Assembly (NCBI RefSeq): GCF_002252565.1
Contig: NZ_NPML01000004.1
Location: 124,001-188,000 of the forward strand
Reading direction: 5' to 3'
Length of the DNA stretch: 64,000 bases
Source: Petroclostridium xylanilyticum
GTDB lineage: Bacteria > Bacillota > Clostridia > SK-Y3
Shown here: positions 9,613-18,560 of the stretch, in pieces
Layout of the letters: every line of letters starts with the position of its first letter
How positions within the stretch are numbered: position 1 is the first letter of the stretch
Notes under the pieces: generated by a model
Told to the model about the DNA's origin: nothing
The model's database searches: none
What the model saw: only the letters and a program-made list of their open reading frames with translations
Made by a program: the position numbers and the translations under genes

Positions 9613-9670
9613 TTTTTTAATATTTTCTGTAGCCTGTAAATATCTTTTTATCAAAAAGGAGTGTGTAAAT

Positions 9671-10372
9671 ATGCCATATTTGTTGGGAATTGATCCGTAT
9701 TATATTATGCTAGTAATGCCCGCTGTGTTATTTGCTCTTTATGCGCAGAGCAGGGTTCAAGGTACATTCAATCAATATTTAAATGTTAGAAATATCAGAG
9801 GCTATACTGGGGCTCAAATTGCAAGAGAAATTCTCGACAGCCAGGGTTTATATGACGTACAGGTAGAAATGATAGGTGGGCATTTAACTGACCATTATGA
9901 TCCGAGAACAAAAGTAGTCCGGCTTTCTCAATCAGTGTATTCCAGTACTTCAGTAGCTGCAGTTGGCGTTGCAGCCCATGAAACCGGGCATGCCATTCAA
10001 CACCGGGTATCCTATGCCCCGCTGGTCTTTAGAAACAGCCTGGTACCTATTGCGAATATAGGCTCACATGCTGCAATCCCGTTAGCTATTTTAGGATTGA
10101 TTGCAGGATTAGAACCGTTAGTTAACTTTGGAATCATTTTATTTACTGCTGTTGTAGCATTTCAGGTTGTTACTCTTCCAGTAGAATTTAATGCAAGTGG
10201 TAGAGCACTTGAAATCTTGGAAACAAGAGGTTTCCTTTCAAGGGATGAGCTGCAGCCTACTAAAAAAGTTTTGAATGCAGCTGCACTTACCTATGTAGCA
10301 GCTGCAGCCGTAGGTATTGCAAATTTGTTAAGATTAGTACTTATTGCAGGAATGGGAAGAAGACGGAGATAA
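9671..10372 (+). CDS. Neutral zinc metallopeptidase (YugP family), membrane protein
   Basis: A 233-residue membrane protein with the zinc motif HETGH at about residues 103-107 ('AAHETGHAIQH') and flanking hydrophobic segments at about 10-25, 120-170 and 205-225. It matches the YugP-type family (Zn_peptidase_2), membrane-embedded zincin-like proteases without well-known substrates. AAAGGAGTGTG directly before ATG 9671 fixes the start; the frame is open further upstream but overlaps DUF116. It is placed between fmt-DUF116 and rsmB, as in many clostridia. The internal TM arrangement is estimated by eye. Confidence 0.86.
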   Translation: MPYLLGIDPYYIMLVMPAVLFALYAQSRVQGTFNQYLNVRNIRGYTGAQIAREILDSQGLYDVQVEMIGGHLTDHYDPRTKVVRLSQSVYSSTSVAAVGVAAHETGHAIQHRVSYAPLVFRNSLVPIANIGSHAAIPLAILGLIAGLEPLVNFGIILFTAVVAFQVVTLPVEFNASGRALEILETRGFLSRDELQPTKKVLNAAALTYVAAAAVGIANLLRLVLIAGMGRRRR

Positions 10373-10374
10373 AA

Positions 10375-11730
10375 ATGGCCAAAGAGATTTCACCAAGAGA
10401 GACAGCACTTAAAATATTGTATGAAATAGAGAACAATGATGCTTATGCAAATATAGCATTAAAAAAGTACCTGAAACACACCGATTATAAAGTGGTGGAT
10501 AGAGGTTTAATTACAGAACTGGTTTATGGTATAATAAAATTTAAGCTGACAATTGATTATATTATTGGACAATTTTCAGCAATCAAGCTTAACAAGATTT
10601 CACCTTGGATTTTAAATATATTAAGAATAGGAATTTATCAAATTGTTTATCTTGATAAGGTTCCTGATTCTGCAGCTTGTAATGAAAGTGTCAAGCTGTC
10701 AAAAAAATATGGGCATTATGCTTCAACAAAGTTTGTAAATGCAGTTTTGCGCAATGTATCAAGAAATAAAAATAATATCAGGTTTCCTGATAAAAACCAA
10801 AACCCTATAGAATATTTAAAAATCTTTTATTCTTACCCGCAGTGGATGGTACAAAATTGGGTAGATAGATATGGCTTTGAATTTGCTGAGAGTTTGTGTA
10901 TAGCAAATAATGAAATTGCTGACTTATGTGTAAGGGTGAATACGCTAAAAACTACACCGGAAGAATTAATAGAAATTTTGGGAAGTGAAAATGTAAAAGC
11001 GATCAGAGGGAAATACTGCAGTGAAGCACTTATCTTAAAGGAAGTCGGCAGCATAGATAGCTTAAAAGCGTTTAAAGAGGGATTATTTCAAGTACAAGAT
11101 GAAAGCTCAATGCTGGTGTCAAAGGCATTAGACCCTCAACCGGGCGAATTTGTTATTGATGTGTGTTGTGCTCCTGGGGGGAAAACTACTCACATAGCAC
11201 AGTTGATGCAAAATAGAGGTAAAATATTGGGATGGGATATACATCCACATAAAATAGAATTGGTCCAAAAAGCAGCTAAACGGCTGGGAATAGGAATTAT
11301 TAATGCAGTGAGCCATGACGCTGCTATTGAGGTGTATGATTTACATGGACAGGCAGATAGGGTATTAGTAGATGCTCCCTGCTCAGGACTGGGGATTATC
11401 CGGCGAAAGCCAGATATCAAATGGAATAAGGTACAAAATGATGTGGGAGATATCGTAAATTTGCAGAAAAAAATATTACAGGTATCATCGAAGTATGTGA
11501 AGCCCGGAGGTTACCTTGTATATAGTACCTGTACTATCCAGGAGGAAGAAAATATAGGAGTTATAGAGGATTTTATAAAAAAAAATCCACACTTTATCCT
11601 TGAAAGTATTGAACCATATTTCCCTGAACAACTAAAAAAAGATACGGTAAAACAGGGCTATATACAGCTATTTCCCAATGTAGATAAAACAGATGGTTTT
11701 TTTATATGCAAACTAAAACGGCAGTATTGA
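10375..11730 (+). CDS. rsmB: 16S rRNA m5C967 methyltransferase RsmB
   Basis: A 451-residue protein with an N-terminal NusB-like domain (about 1-130, '[13 protein letters not shown]') and a C-terminal Rossmann methyltransferase. The SAM-binding motif '[10 protein letters not shown]' is near residue 262, '[15 protein letters not shown]' near 333 holds one catalytic Cys region, and 'YSTCTI' near 384 the second. It methylates C967 of 16S rRNA. The ATG is 3 bp after the peptidase stop; GGAGAT lies within the previous gene's end, implying coupling. Length and motifs are typical. Confidence 0.95.
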   Translation: MAKEISPRETALKILYEIENNDAYANIALKKYLKHTDYKVVDRGLITELVYGIIKFKLTIDYIIGQFSAIKLNKISPWILNILRIGIYQIVYLDKVPDSAACNESVKLSKKYGHYASTKFVNAVLRNVSRNKNNIRFPDKNQNPIEYLKIFYSYPQWMVQNWVDRYGFEFAESLCIANNEIADLCVRVNTLKTTPEELIEILGSENVKAIRGKYCSEALILKEVGSIDSLKAFKEGLFQVQDESSMLVSKALDPQPGEFVIDVCCAPGGKTTHIAQLMQNRGKILGWDIHPHKIELVQKAAKRLGIGIINAVSHDAAIEVYDLHGQADRVLVDAPCSGLGIIRRKPDIKWNKVQNDVGDIVNLQKKILQVSSKYVKPGGYLVYSTCTIQEEENIGVIEDFIKKNPHFILESIEPYFPEQLKKDTVKQGYIQLFPNVDKTDGFFICKLKRQY

Positions 11731-11744
11731 AGGGAGAAGCTATC

Positions 11745-12779
11745 TTGTCGGATAAAATTAACTTAAAAGATCTGAGCTATGAAGAGTTGGAAGAATTTTT
11801 TGTAAATATCGGCCAGCAAAAATATAGGGCAAAACAGGTTTTTCAGTGGCTGCACAATGGAGTGACAAATTTTGATGAGATGACAAACCTATCAAAAGAT
11901 TTAAGAGCCATGCTGGCCGAAAGAAGCTTTATCAGTACAGTTTCTATCGTAGACAAGCGAACATCCAGGCTGGATGGAACTATTAAATATTTGCTTGGTT
12001 TAAATGATGGAAATTTAATAGAAAGTGTCATTATGAGGTACAAGCATGGTATTACTATTTGTATCTCAACGCAGGTAGGATGCAGAATGGGCTGCAACTT
12101 TTGTGCATCAACAATAGGCGGACTGGTTAGACACCTTACTCCAGGTGAGATTTTAGACCAGGTAATATTTATACAAAAAGACATAGGAGAGAGAATTTCC
12201 AATATTGTTTTGATGGGTATTGGTGAACCGCTGGATAACTATGACAATGTCATAAAATTTTTAAAAAATGTAAATCATCCTGCGGGAATTAATATAGGAT
12301 ACAGGCATATTTCTCTGTCAACTTGCGGACTGGTCCCCGCTATATTGAAGTTATCAAAAGAAAATATGCCTATCACCCTTTCAGTTTCCCTTCATGCACC
12401 CAATGATGAAATCCGGAATAAAATTATGCCTGTTAACAGGAGTTATTCTATTGATAAAGTGTTGGATGCGTGTAGAATTTATGCTGAAACTACAAAAAGA
12501 AGAATAACTTTTGAATATGCAATGATTTCGGGAATTAATGACAGCGTAGACAATGCTAGAGAATTAAGTTCTAAAATTAAAGATTTACTATGTCATGTAA
12601 ACTTAATACCAATAAATAAAGTTGAAGAGAAGGAATACTCTAAAAGTTCCAGTAAGCAAATTAATTTATTCAAAAGCATCTTAGAGAAAAATGGTATTTC
12701 AACAACTGTGAGACGTGAACTTGGTGGTGATATTAATGCTTCATGCGGCCAACTCAGGAGAGGTCATTCAAAAAAATAG
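11745..12779 (+). CDS. rlmN: Dual-specificity RNA methyltransferase RlmN
   Basis: A 344-residue radical-SAM enzyme that methylates A2503 of 23S rRNA and A37 of some tRNAs. The CxxxCxxC cluster motif is in '[11 protein letters not shown]' near residue 112, '[11 protein letters not shown]' near 160 is conserved, and the C-terminal methyl-carrying Cys lies in 'INASCGQLR' near 330. The start is TTG 11745, with AGGGAG at 11731-11736; the frame extends upstream into rsmB but lacks a suitable start signal. The 3' end overlaps the upstream reading frame of prpC. Confidence 0.93.
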   Translation: MSDKINLKDLSYEELEEFFVNIGQQKYRAKQVFQWLHNGVTNFDEMTNLSKDLRAMLAERSFISTVSIVDKRTSRLDGTIKYLLGLNDGNLIESVIMRYKHGITICISTQVGCRMGCNFCASTIGGLVRHLTPGEILDQVIFIQKDIGERISNIVLMGIGEPLDNYDNVIKFLKNVNHPAGINIGYRHISLSTCGLVPAILKLSKENMPITLSVSLHAPNDEIRNKIMPVNRSYSIDKVLDACRIYAETTKRRITFEYAMISGINDSVDNARELSSKIKDLLCHVNLIPINKVEEKEYSKSSSKQINLFKSILEKNGISTTVRRELGGDINASCGQLRRGHSKK

Positions 12780-12798
12780 TTTTCAAGGGGAGAAAAGC

Positions 12799-13536
12799 GT
12801 GAAAATTGGGGCATTTACCGATAAAGGGAAGACAAGAGAAATTAATGAAGATAACTTTTTTGTATCCGAGTTTGAGGATGGATCGGGAATTAGATTTTGC
12901 ATTATTGCCGATGGTATGGGTGGCCATAATGCCGGTGAGATAGCAAGTAAAATTGCAATTGATGAGATTCAAACGTATATAAAGGAGTCTTATCACGAAG
13001 GCATGACTGACCAGCAAATCATTCAAATGATGCAAGACAGTATGAAAAAGGCGAATACAGTTATCTATAATAAGTCCCTTGAAAATGAAATGTATGCGGG
13101 TATGGGAACAACTGCCATTCTCTGTTTTATTCAAAACCATTATTTATGTGTTGCTCATGTTGGAGACAGTAGAGCATATTTAATACGTGGAAATGATATG
13201 TATCAAATTACTACTGACCATTCTATGGTTGAAGAACTAGTGAATAGTGGAAGTATTACTAGAGAAGAAGCGGCAAATCATCCGCAAAAGAATGTTATAA
13301 CCCGGGCACTGGGTGGAGATAAAGATACTCAAGTTGATATTTATATTCAGGAGTATATGAGTAATGATATTGTGCTGATTTGCACTGATGGATTGACAAA
13401 TATGTTGACTAATTCAGAAATTCTCGCAGTAATTAATAGTCACAACAACCTTCAATTGGCAGTAGAAGAACTTATTTCTATTGCAAATGATAAGGGAGGA
13501 TTAGATAATATTACTGTTGTAGCTATAAGTCTATAG
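12799..13536 (+). CDS. prpC: PP2C-type serine/threonine phosphatase (Stp/PrpC)
   Basis: A 245-residue metal-dependent phosphatase. Motifs: 'REINEDNFF' near residue 14, 'ADGMGGHNAGEIAS' near 37 (metal-binding Asp), 'GMGTT' near 95, 'HVGDSRAYLI' near 113, 'TDGLTN' near 197 and 'DNITVV' at the end. It is the partner of kinase PrkC immediately downstream and removes its phosphates. GTG 12799 is chosen because GGGGAG (12787-12792) is 6 bp away and it gives the family N-terminus MKIGAFTDKGKTREINED. Cytoplasmic. Confidence 0.94.
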   Translation: MKIGAFTDKGKTREINEDNFFVSEFEDGSGIRFCIIADGMGGHNAGEIASKIAIDEIQTYIKESYHEGMTDQQIIQMMQDSMKKANTVIYNKSLENEMYAGMGTTAILCFIQNHYLCVAHVGDSRAYLIRGNDMYQITTDHSMVEELVNSGSITREEAANHPQKNVITRALGGDKDTQVDIYIQEYMSNDIVLICTDGLTNMLTNSEILAVINSHNNLQLAVEELISIANDKGGLDNITVVAISL

Positions 13537-13574
13537 GAGACATATGAGACCATAATGATGTTCTTCTATTAAGC

Positions 13575-13650
13575 AAATAACTTGCGTAAAAATTGTGGAC
13601 AGAAGTTCTTTACCTCGAAATTCTGCAGGTGTAACGATGCGCCTTTGTTC
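13575..13650 (+). other. Leader block shared with the recG upstream region (short copy)
   Basis: Two segments match the region upstream of recG. Block a is 13575-13608 (AAATAACTTGCGTAAAAATT...), matching 20710-20742; block b is 13627-13650 (AGGTGTAACGATGCGCCTTT...), matching 20840-20863 with 5 differences in 24. Between the blocks this copy has 18 bases, whereas the recG copy has 97. It lies in the 145-bp prpC-prkC gap, just before the prkC ribosome-binding site. It could be a repeat remnant or part of a structured leader; no known RNA family is recognised. Confidence 0.5.
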
Positions 13651-13681
13651 AAGATTTTGTTTTAAAAAAAGAGGTGTAAAA

Positions 13682-15577
13682 ATGATTGGAAATGTCTTAG
13701 GGAATAGATATGAGATTTTAGAAAAAATAGGCGGAGGGGGAATGGCATTAGTCTATAAAGCACGTTGCCGGCTTCTTAACCGTTTTGTTGCTGTAAAAGT
13801 TCTACGGCATGAACTCATAGAAGACCAGGAGTTTATAAGTCGGTTTAACATTGAATCTCAGGCGGCGGCAAGTTTATCTCACCCCAATATTGTCTCAGTA
13901 TATGATGTTGGACAGCAGGAGGACATACATTATATAGTAATGGAATATATTGATGGGATTACCTTAAAAGAGTTAATTACCAGTAAGGGTGCATTAGCCT
14001 GGAAGGATGCTTTAAATTTTTCTGTACAAATTTGTTCTGCATTAGAGCATGCACATAAAAAACATATTGTACACAGGGATATTAAACCTCATAACATTAT
14101 GATTACAAAAGATGGAATGGTAAAGGTGACTGATTTTGGAATTGCCCGGGCAGCCACATCTACAACTTTGACGCTGGGTGGAAATACAATAGGATCTGTT
14201 CATTATTTTTCACCTGAACAGGCCCGGGGAAGCTATACAGATGAAAAATCAGATATTTATTCTTTGGGAATTGTAATGTATGAACTGCTTACCGGAAGAG
14301 TGCCTTTTGATGGTGAAAGCCCCGTTGCAGTAGCTATTAAACATATTCAGGAACAGCCTATATCACCCAGGAATATTAATAAAAGTATTCCCATTGCTTT
14401 GCAGTCAATTGTACTAAAAGCTATAAGCAAAGAACAAAGCAGCAGGTATCCTTCGGCAACATCAATGCTAAAGGACTTATATAAAGCATTTGATGAACCG
14501 GATAATGATTTTGTTGAAGGGGGAAATATTGATGATTCTCCAACACAAAAGGTACCGATTATAAATATTAATGGAAGTGACAATATGACACAAAAGAAAA
14601 AGAAAGTAAAAAAAGAAGATAGGGTAGCTGTAATTGCAGCAATTATTACTTCAGCAATCATTATCGGGGGTATTTCTTTTGTTGGGTATAATTTATTATT
14701 TAATGGACAATTGGCTATTAATAAAAATATCGAACAGAAGGTACCTAATCTGATAGGAAAGGATTTAAATACTGTAAAAAGTTTCTATAATGACCCTGAA
14801 AAATTTAATATCGTTGAAGTACAGCAGGAATATAGTGACGAAGTTGAAAAGGGAAAAATTATTTCCCAGAAGCCGGGCCCGGATGAAGTGGTAAAGCTGC
14901 CTGAAACCATTGAGGTGGTAGTAAGCCGGGGTCCTAGGACAATTACGGTTCCTAATCTGACAAATACAGAATATAGGCAGGCAGAAATAAATTTAGAACG
15001 AATTGGGCTGGGCTATAAAGTAATTTATGAGTTTCATGAAACAATTCCGGAAGGAATAGTAATACGTCATGTGCCGGAAGAGGGGGCTGAAGCAAAAACG
15101 GATGATATTGTCCAATTGTATGTAAGTAAGGGTAGAGAAATAAAAATGGTTAAAGTCTCTAATTTGGTAGGTAAAACGGAGGATGAGGCCAAAAGAATTA
15201 TTGGACAACTTGGACTGGTATTAGGAAAAGTAACAAGAGAGCCAAGTGATAAACCAAAAGACACTGTAATAGCGCAGAGTATCCCGGCTGAAAGTGAAGT
15301 GGAAGAAAAAACAGTAATTGATTTGGTAATCAGTGATGGAAAGCCAACGGATGAAAAAGAACGGTATATCAATATTAATCTTCCACAGGACAAGGATACG
15401 GTAAAGGTTAAGATTGTTGCTAACAACAGTGAAGGATCAAAAACCGTATATGAAAAAATGCATAGTAAAAGTGATAGTCCTATTACTGTTAGGCTGGTAG
15501 GCAAAGGTACAATATCTATTCAGGTATATTTTGACGACGTATTAAAAGCAGAGGATACAATAAATTTTGGCGGGTGA
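13682..15577 (+). CDS. prkC: Membrane serine/threonine kinase PrkC with PASTA repeats
   Basis: A 631-residue kinase. The catalytic domain (about 10-270) has the glycine loop 'EKIGGGGMALVYKA', Lys in 'VAVKVLRH', 'HRDIKPHNIM' near 134, 'DFGIARA' near 152 and 'SPEQARG'. A basic linker precedes one membrane helix ('AVIAAIITSAIIIGGISFVG', about 316-336). Outside the cell are three PASTA units, starting near 'KVPNLIGKDL', 'TVPNLTNTEY' and 'KVSNLVGKTE', plus a C-terminal beta-rich tail. PrkC senses muropeptides and controls cell-wall growth and spore germination in Bacillus. ATG 13682 follows AGAGGTGTAAAA; the open frame extends 29 codons further upstream into the shared leader but lacks start signals. 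Confidence 0.95.
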   Translation: MIGNVLGNRYEILEKIGGGGMALVYKARCRLLNRFVAVKVLRHELIEDQEFISRFNIESQAAASLSHPNIVSVYDVGQQEDIHYIVMEYIDGITLKELITSKGALAWKDALNFSVQICSALEHAHKKHIVHRDIKPHNIMITKDGMVKVTDFGIARAATSTTLTLGGNTIGSVHYFSPEQARGSYTDEKSDIYSLGIVMYELLTGRVPFDGESPVAVAIKHIQEQPISPRNINKSIPIALQSIVLKAISKEQSSRYPSATSMLKDLYKAFDEPDNDFVEGGNIDDSPTQKVPIININGSDNMTQKKKKVKKEDRVAVIAAIITSAIIIGGISFVGYNLLFNGQLAINKNIEQKVPNLIGKDLNTVKSFYNDPEKFNIVEVQQEYSDEVEKGKIISQKPGPDEVVKLPETIEVVVSRGPRTITVPNLTNTEYRQAEINLERIGLGYKVIYEFHETIPEGIVIRHVPEEGAEAKTDDIVQLYVSKGREIKMVKVSNLVGKTEDEAKRIIGQLGLVLGKVTREPSDKPKDTVIAQSIPAESEVEEKTVIDLVISDGKPTDEKERYININLPQDKDTVKVKIVANNSEGSKTVYEKMHSKSDSPITVRLVGKGTISIQVYFDDVLKAEDTINFGG

Positions 15578-15586
15578 TGTTTCATA

Positions 15587-16471
15587 ATGCCTAGAGGCAT
15601 AATATTAAAAGGAATTGGCGGTTTTTATTATGTAAAAACAGAAAAGGGTATTGTGGAGTGCAAGGCGAGGGGGAAATTTAGAAAAGATGATGTTATCCCA
15701 ATGGTAGGGGATTATGTGGAAGTGCAGTTGTCACAGCATGATGAAGCAAAAGGAAGTATAGAAAATATATTTCCAAGAACGAATACTTTGATTCGTCCCC
15801 CGGTTGCCAATGTAGAGCAGCTTGTAATAGTCGTTGCAGTCTGTTGTCCTGATCCTAACCTGTTATTGTTGGACAAATTTATCATTGCTGCCGAGTCAAA
15901 GAAGCTTGATATCGTTATATGTTTAAATAAAATTGACCTTGATAAAAATGATGCATATATCGATATATATAATGCTTACCTTAATGCGGGATATAAAGTT
16001 ATATGCACGAGTACTCATACTTGCCAGGGTATTGATGAGCTGCGGGGAATATTAAAAGGAAAAGTTACAGTTTTTGCAGGCGCATCAGGGGTTGGAAAAT
16101 CCAGCTTGCTGAATGCTGTTGATTCAAGGTTCAAGCTGCAAACAGGAGAGATGAGCAAAAAGATTGAACGTGGTAAGCATACTACTAGGCATGTAGAATT
16201 ATTGGAACTGGAAGATGGGAGTTATGTTGTAGATACTCCCGGATTTAGTTCCTTTGATTTGTTGGATATAAAAGCAAAAGAACTTGATTGCCTGTTTAAA
16301 GAATTTAGGGAATATGTTTCTTTATGTAAATTTAGAGGATGTTCTCATACCTCTGAACCTGGGTGTGCAATCATAGAAGCTGTAAATCAAAAAAAAATAT
16401 GCGGGTCCAGATACCAAAATTATTTGCAATTTTATAACCAGCTAAAAAATGTAAAGGAGTGGAAGAAATGA
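15587..16471 (+). CDS. rsgA: Ribosome small-subunit-dependent GTPase RsgA
   Basis: A 294-residue circularly permuted GTPase that checks late 30S maturation. Order: OB domain (about 1-70), then G4 'LNKIDL' near 114, G1 'GASGVGKSSLLN' near 165, G3 'DTPGFSSF' near 209, and the C-terminal zinc site 'CKFRGCSHTSEPGC' near 246-259 with CxxxxC-H-C ligands. ATG 15587 is 9 bp after prkC. The prpC-prkC-rsgA-rpe-thiN order is that of Bacillus. The last four bases overlap the rpe start. Confidence 0.95.
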   Translation: MPRGIILKGIGGFYYVKTEKGIVECKARGKFRKDDVIPMVGDYVEVQLSQHDEAKGSIENIFPRTNTLIRPPVANVEQLVIVVAVCCPDPNLLLLDKFIIAAESKKLDIVICLNKIDLDKNDAYIDIYNAYLNAGYKVICTSTHTCQGIDELRGILKGKVTVFAGASGVGKSSLLNAVDSRFKLQTGEMSKKIERGKHTTRHVELLELEDGSYVVDTPGFSSFDLLDIKAKELDCLFKEFREYVSLCKFRGCSHTSEPGCAIIEAVNQKKICGSRYQNYLQFYNQLKNVKEWKK

Positions 16472-17127
16472 TTAAAATTGCTCCATCAATATTATCTGCA
16501 GATTTTTCAAGACTTGCAGAACAGATAAAACTAGTAGAAGAGGGAGGCGCAGATTTACTTCATATTGATGTCATGGATGGACACTTTGTACCAAATATCA
16601 CCATCGGTCCTCCGGTAGTCGAGTGGATAAGAAAATACAGTCAGCTGGAATTTGATGTCCATCTGATGATTGAGAATCCAGAAAAATATATTGAAAGTTT
16701 TGTGAAGGCAGGAGCGGATCTCATTTCTGTTCATGCTGAAGCTACAAAGCATCTCCACAGGTGTATACAAATGATCAAAAAATTGGGGATTAAAGCTTGC
16801 GCAGCTCTAAACCCGGCAACACCTATAGATATCATAGATTACGTTCTCGATGACATAGATATGGTGTTATTAATGACTGTAAACCCAGGCTTTGGCGGTC
16901 AGATGTATATTCCTGCCATGAGCAATAAAATAGCATCATTAAGAAAAAAAATTAATGATTATGGCAGGAATATCGATATACAGATTGATGGTGGTGCTAC
17001 TTTAAAAAATATATATGAAATTACCAAAGCCGGTGCAAATGTTATTGTGGCTGGTTCAGCTATTTATAATTCTGGAGATGCAGCTGCTACTATCGCACAA
17101 ATGAAAGCTTTGGCCTGGAAGGAATAG
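16468..17127 (+). CDS. rpe: Ribulose-phosphate 3-epimerase
   Basis: A 219-residue TIM-barrel enzyme interconverting ribulose-5-P and xylulose-5-P. Conserved elements: 'IAPSILSADFSRL' at the N-terminus, 'HIDVMDGHFVPNITIGP' (His/Asp metal ligands, about 32-48), 'DVHLMIE' (about 66), 'MTVNPGFGGQ' (about 138) and 'QIDGGATLKNI' (about 172). ATG 16468 overlaps the rsgA stop (ATGA) and has GGAGTGG upstream; the Met three codons earlier is too close to that site. Confidence 0.96.
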   Translation: MIKIAPSILSADFSRLAEQIKLVEEGGADLLHIDVMDGHFVPNITIGPPVVEWIRKYSQLEFDVHLMIENPEKYIESFVKAGADLISVHAEATKHLHRCIQMIKKLGIKACAALNPATPIDIIDYVLDDIDMVLLMTVNPGFGGQMYIPAMSNKIASLRKKINDYGRNIDIQIDGGATLKNIYEITKAGANVIVAGSAIYNSGDAAATIAQMKALAWKE

Positions 17128-17142
17128 GAGTATAAGGGAAGT

Positions 17143-17778
17143 ATGAGAGCCTGGGTTATTTCAAATGGCAATATCGTTGATTATGATTTTTTTAGAAACA
17201 TGATTTCTGAAACGGATTTAATTATTTGTGCAGATGGTGGTGCAAAACATGCCCAAAAAATAGGGGTAACCCCTGACGTAATCATAGGCGATCTTGATTC
17301 TATAGAGCAGCATTGTTATCATGACATGATTGCTAAAAATATACAAATTATAAATTATTCTACCGATAAGGATGAGACCGATACTCAACTGGCGGTTGAA
17401 TACGCAATTCAAAGAGGATGTGAAGAAATTATTCTTATAGGAAGCCTGGGCAGTAGATTTGATCACTCTTTTGCTAATGTATCCCTATTAAAATTGGTGC
17501 TGGATAAAGGAATTAAAGGAAGAATAATCAATGAAAATAATGAGATATATCTTATTAATGATTATATTCAGTTAAGAGGTAAAGTAGGCGAAAAATTATC
17601 TCTGCTTCCGTTAACTCCAAACGTATCCGGAATTACTACAAAAGGGCTTCAATATGGATTAAATAATGCACAAATGAAATTTGGCATTCCTAACGGTATA
17701 AGTAATGTGTTTATCAAACCTGAAGCAGAAATTACTATAAAAGAAGGACTTCTTTTAGTCATAAAAGCAAGGGATTGA
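17143..17778 (+). CDS. thiN: Thiamine pyrophosphokinase
   Basis: A 211-residue enzyme transferring pyrophosphate from ATP to thiamine. Family signatures: 'DLIICADGGAKHAQKIGV' (about 24-41), 'PDVIIGDLDSIE' (about 44-55), 'STDKDETDTQLAVEYA' (about 73-88), 'GSLGSRFDHSFAN' (about 101-113) and the thiamin-binding C-terminal part with 'SLLPLTP'. ATG 17143 follows AAGGGAAGT. It is the last gene of the rsgA-rpe-thiN run, before the spoVM locus. Confidence 0.94.
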   Translation: MRAWVISNGNIVDYDFFRNMISETDLIICADGGAKHAQKIGVTPDVIIGDLDSIEQHCYHDMIAKNIQIINYSTDKDETDTQLAVEYAIQRGCEEIILIGSLGSRFDHSFANVSLLKLVLDKGIKGRIINENNEIYLINDYIQLRGKVGEKLSLLPLTPNVSGITTKGLQYGLNNAQMKFGIPNGISNVFIKPEAEITIKEGLLLVIKARD

Positions 17779-17811
17779 AAGAGTCAACTTTATTTTTAAA
17801 AGCAATCACCA

Positions 17812-17866
17812 AAAAAGGCTCACTGAATATACTGATAATAGAACAGGTATAGGAGGTGAGCTTTTT
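17812..17866 (+). terminator. Hairpin ending in T-run that includes the ribosome-binding site of the next small gene
   Basis: AAAAAGGCTCAC (17812-17823) can pair with GTGAGCTTTTT (17856-17866) with one bulged G. The AGGAGG site for the 49-codon gene (17851-17856) abuts the right arm, so the fold could both end thiN transcripts and hide the site. Transcripts starting within the loop would lack the left arm. The pairing is visible; the regulatory meaning is inferred. Confidence 0.5.
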
Positions 17867-17869
17867 ATT

Positions 17870-18019
17870 ATGTCCGGTAAACGCAGAACTCTTGGACTTA
17901 CTCTGGGAGTGTTAGGGGTTGGTATTTTGCTTGCTTCTGTTATACCTTTAGGAGTACTGGTTGCATTAGAAGGCGTAATTTTAGTTGCGATAGGGTTTCT
18001 ATTTTTAAAAAATGGATGA
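17870..18019 (+). CDS. Small hydrophobic membrane protein, 49 aa, upstream of spoVM
   Basis: MSGKRRTLGLTLGVLGVGIL... A 49-residue protein with a basic N-terminus (residues 2-6) and two hydrophobic stretches separated by a Pro (about 8-27 and 28-46), ending LKNG. A strong AGGAGGTGAG site precedes ATG 17870. I do not recognise a named family. Its place directly before spoVM suggests a possible sporulation link, inferred only from position. The strong ribosome-binding site and codon structure support that it is real. Confidence 0.68.
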   Translation: MSGKRRTLGLTLGVLGVGILLASVIPLGVLVALEGVILVAIGFLFLKNG

Positions 18020-18045
18020 GATAAATAAAAAAGTGAGGTGTTAAT

Positions 18046-18117
18046 ATGAAAATTGTCGTGCTAAAAATGCCTAAGTTTATAGGGAAGATACTTAAGGCAG
18101 TGTTTAGAATTGACTAA
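18046..18117 (+). CDS. spoVM: Stage V sporulation protein SpoVM, 23 aa
   Basis: MKIVVLKMPKFIGKILKAVF... is a 23-residue amphipathic peptide resembling Bacillus SpoVM (26 aa; shared K-x-P-K-F-hydrophobic-x-x-I/V pattern). SpoVM inserts into the positively curved outer forespore membrane and recruits SpoIVA (also present, at 38.5 kb) to start coat assembly. Pro9 and the Lys/Phe face important for curvature sensing are present. GTGAGGTG precedes ATG 18046. The thiN-spoVM-rpmB order matches Bacillus, which strongly supports the call despite the tiny size. Confidence 0.88.
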   Translation: MKIVVLKMPKFIGKILKAVFRID

Positions 18118-18152
18118 AGGTACATACAGACCAGTAAAGAAGAAAAAATCAT

Positions 18153-18193
18153 AAAAAAGGTTCAAAAATATTAAAAATTCTTGAACCTTTTTT
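18153..18193. terminator. Bidirectional terminator between spoVM and rpmB
   Basis: AAAAAAGGTTCAA (left) pairs with TTGAACCTTTTTT (right) around a loop of about 14 bases. A-run on one side and T-run on the other serve convergent spoVM and rpmB transcripts. Confidence 0.8.
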
Positions 18194-18196
18194 ATG

Positions 18197-18385
18197 TTAT
18201 ATTGCTCTTGTTACCTTATTTGAACGCAAACAACGAGTACAAGCGTAAATAGTTTTTGGAGTACCATTTACAATAGCTCTAACTCTTCTAACATTAGCTT
18301 TCCAAGTTCTATTTGTTCTTCTATGGGAATGGCTTACTTTTATTCCAAAAGACAAACCTTTTCCGCAAACATCACATTGTGCCAT
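18197..18385 (-). CDS. rpmB: 50S ribosomal protein L28
   Basis: A 62-residue protein, MAQCDVCGKGLSFGIKVSHS..., with the L28 signature and zinc-ribbon cysteines CDVCGKG (4, 7) and CTRCLRS (about 49, 52), i.e. the C+ zinc-binding form. AAGGAGGTGTATATAG precedes the start on the minus strand. It is transcribed opposite to the neighbours, divergent from asp23, an arrangement shared with Bacillus rpmB-yloU-yloV. Confidence 0.96.
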   Translation of the reverse strand: MAQCDVCGKGLSFGIKVSHSHRRTNRTWKANVRRVRAIVNGTPKTIYACTRCLRSNKVTRAI

Positions 18386-18560
18386 CTATATACACCTCCT
18401 TACAAGATATGAAGCGAACTCCGTCACTAGTAAAACAATATTTATTTTAACAAAGGAAGACTCATTTTGCAAGGGTTTTTTTAATCAAAAATGGTGGCAA
18501 TAATAATAATAATATATTAAAATAGTTAATATGATTAATAAATTTAATGGAGGTAAAAGT

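Noticed and set aside
13595-13681. 29-codon N-terminal extension of prkC
   Set aside because: It reads through the shared leader block; AGAGGTG and the kinase family N-terminus fix the start at 13682.
15067-15504. 145-codon minus-strand open frame within prkC
   Set aside because: An antisense shadow of a well-supported gene; no ribosome-binding site and no recognisable protein features.
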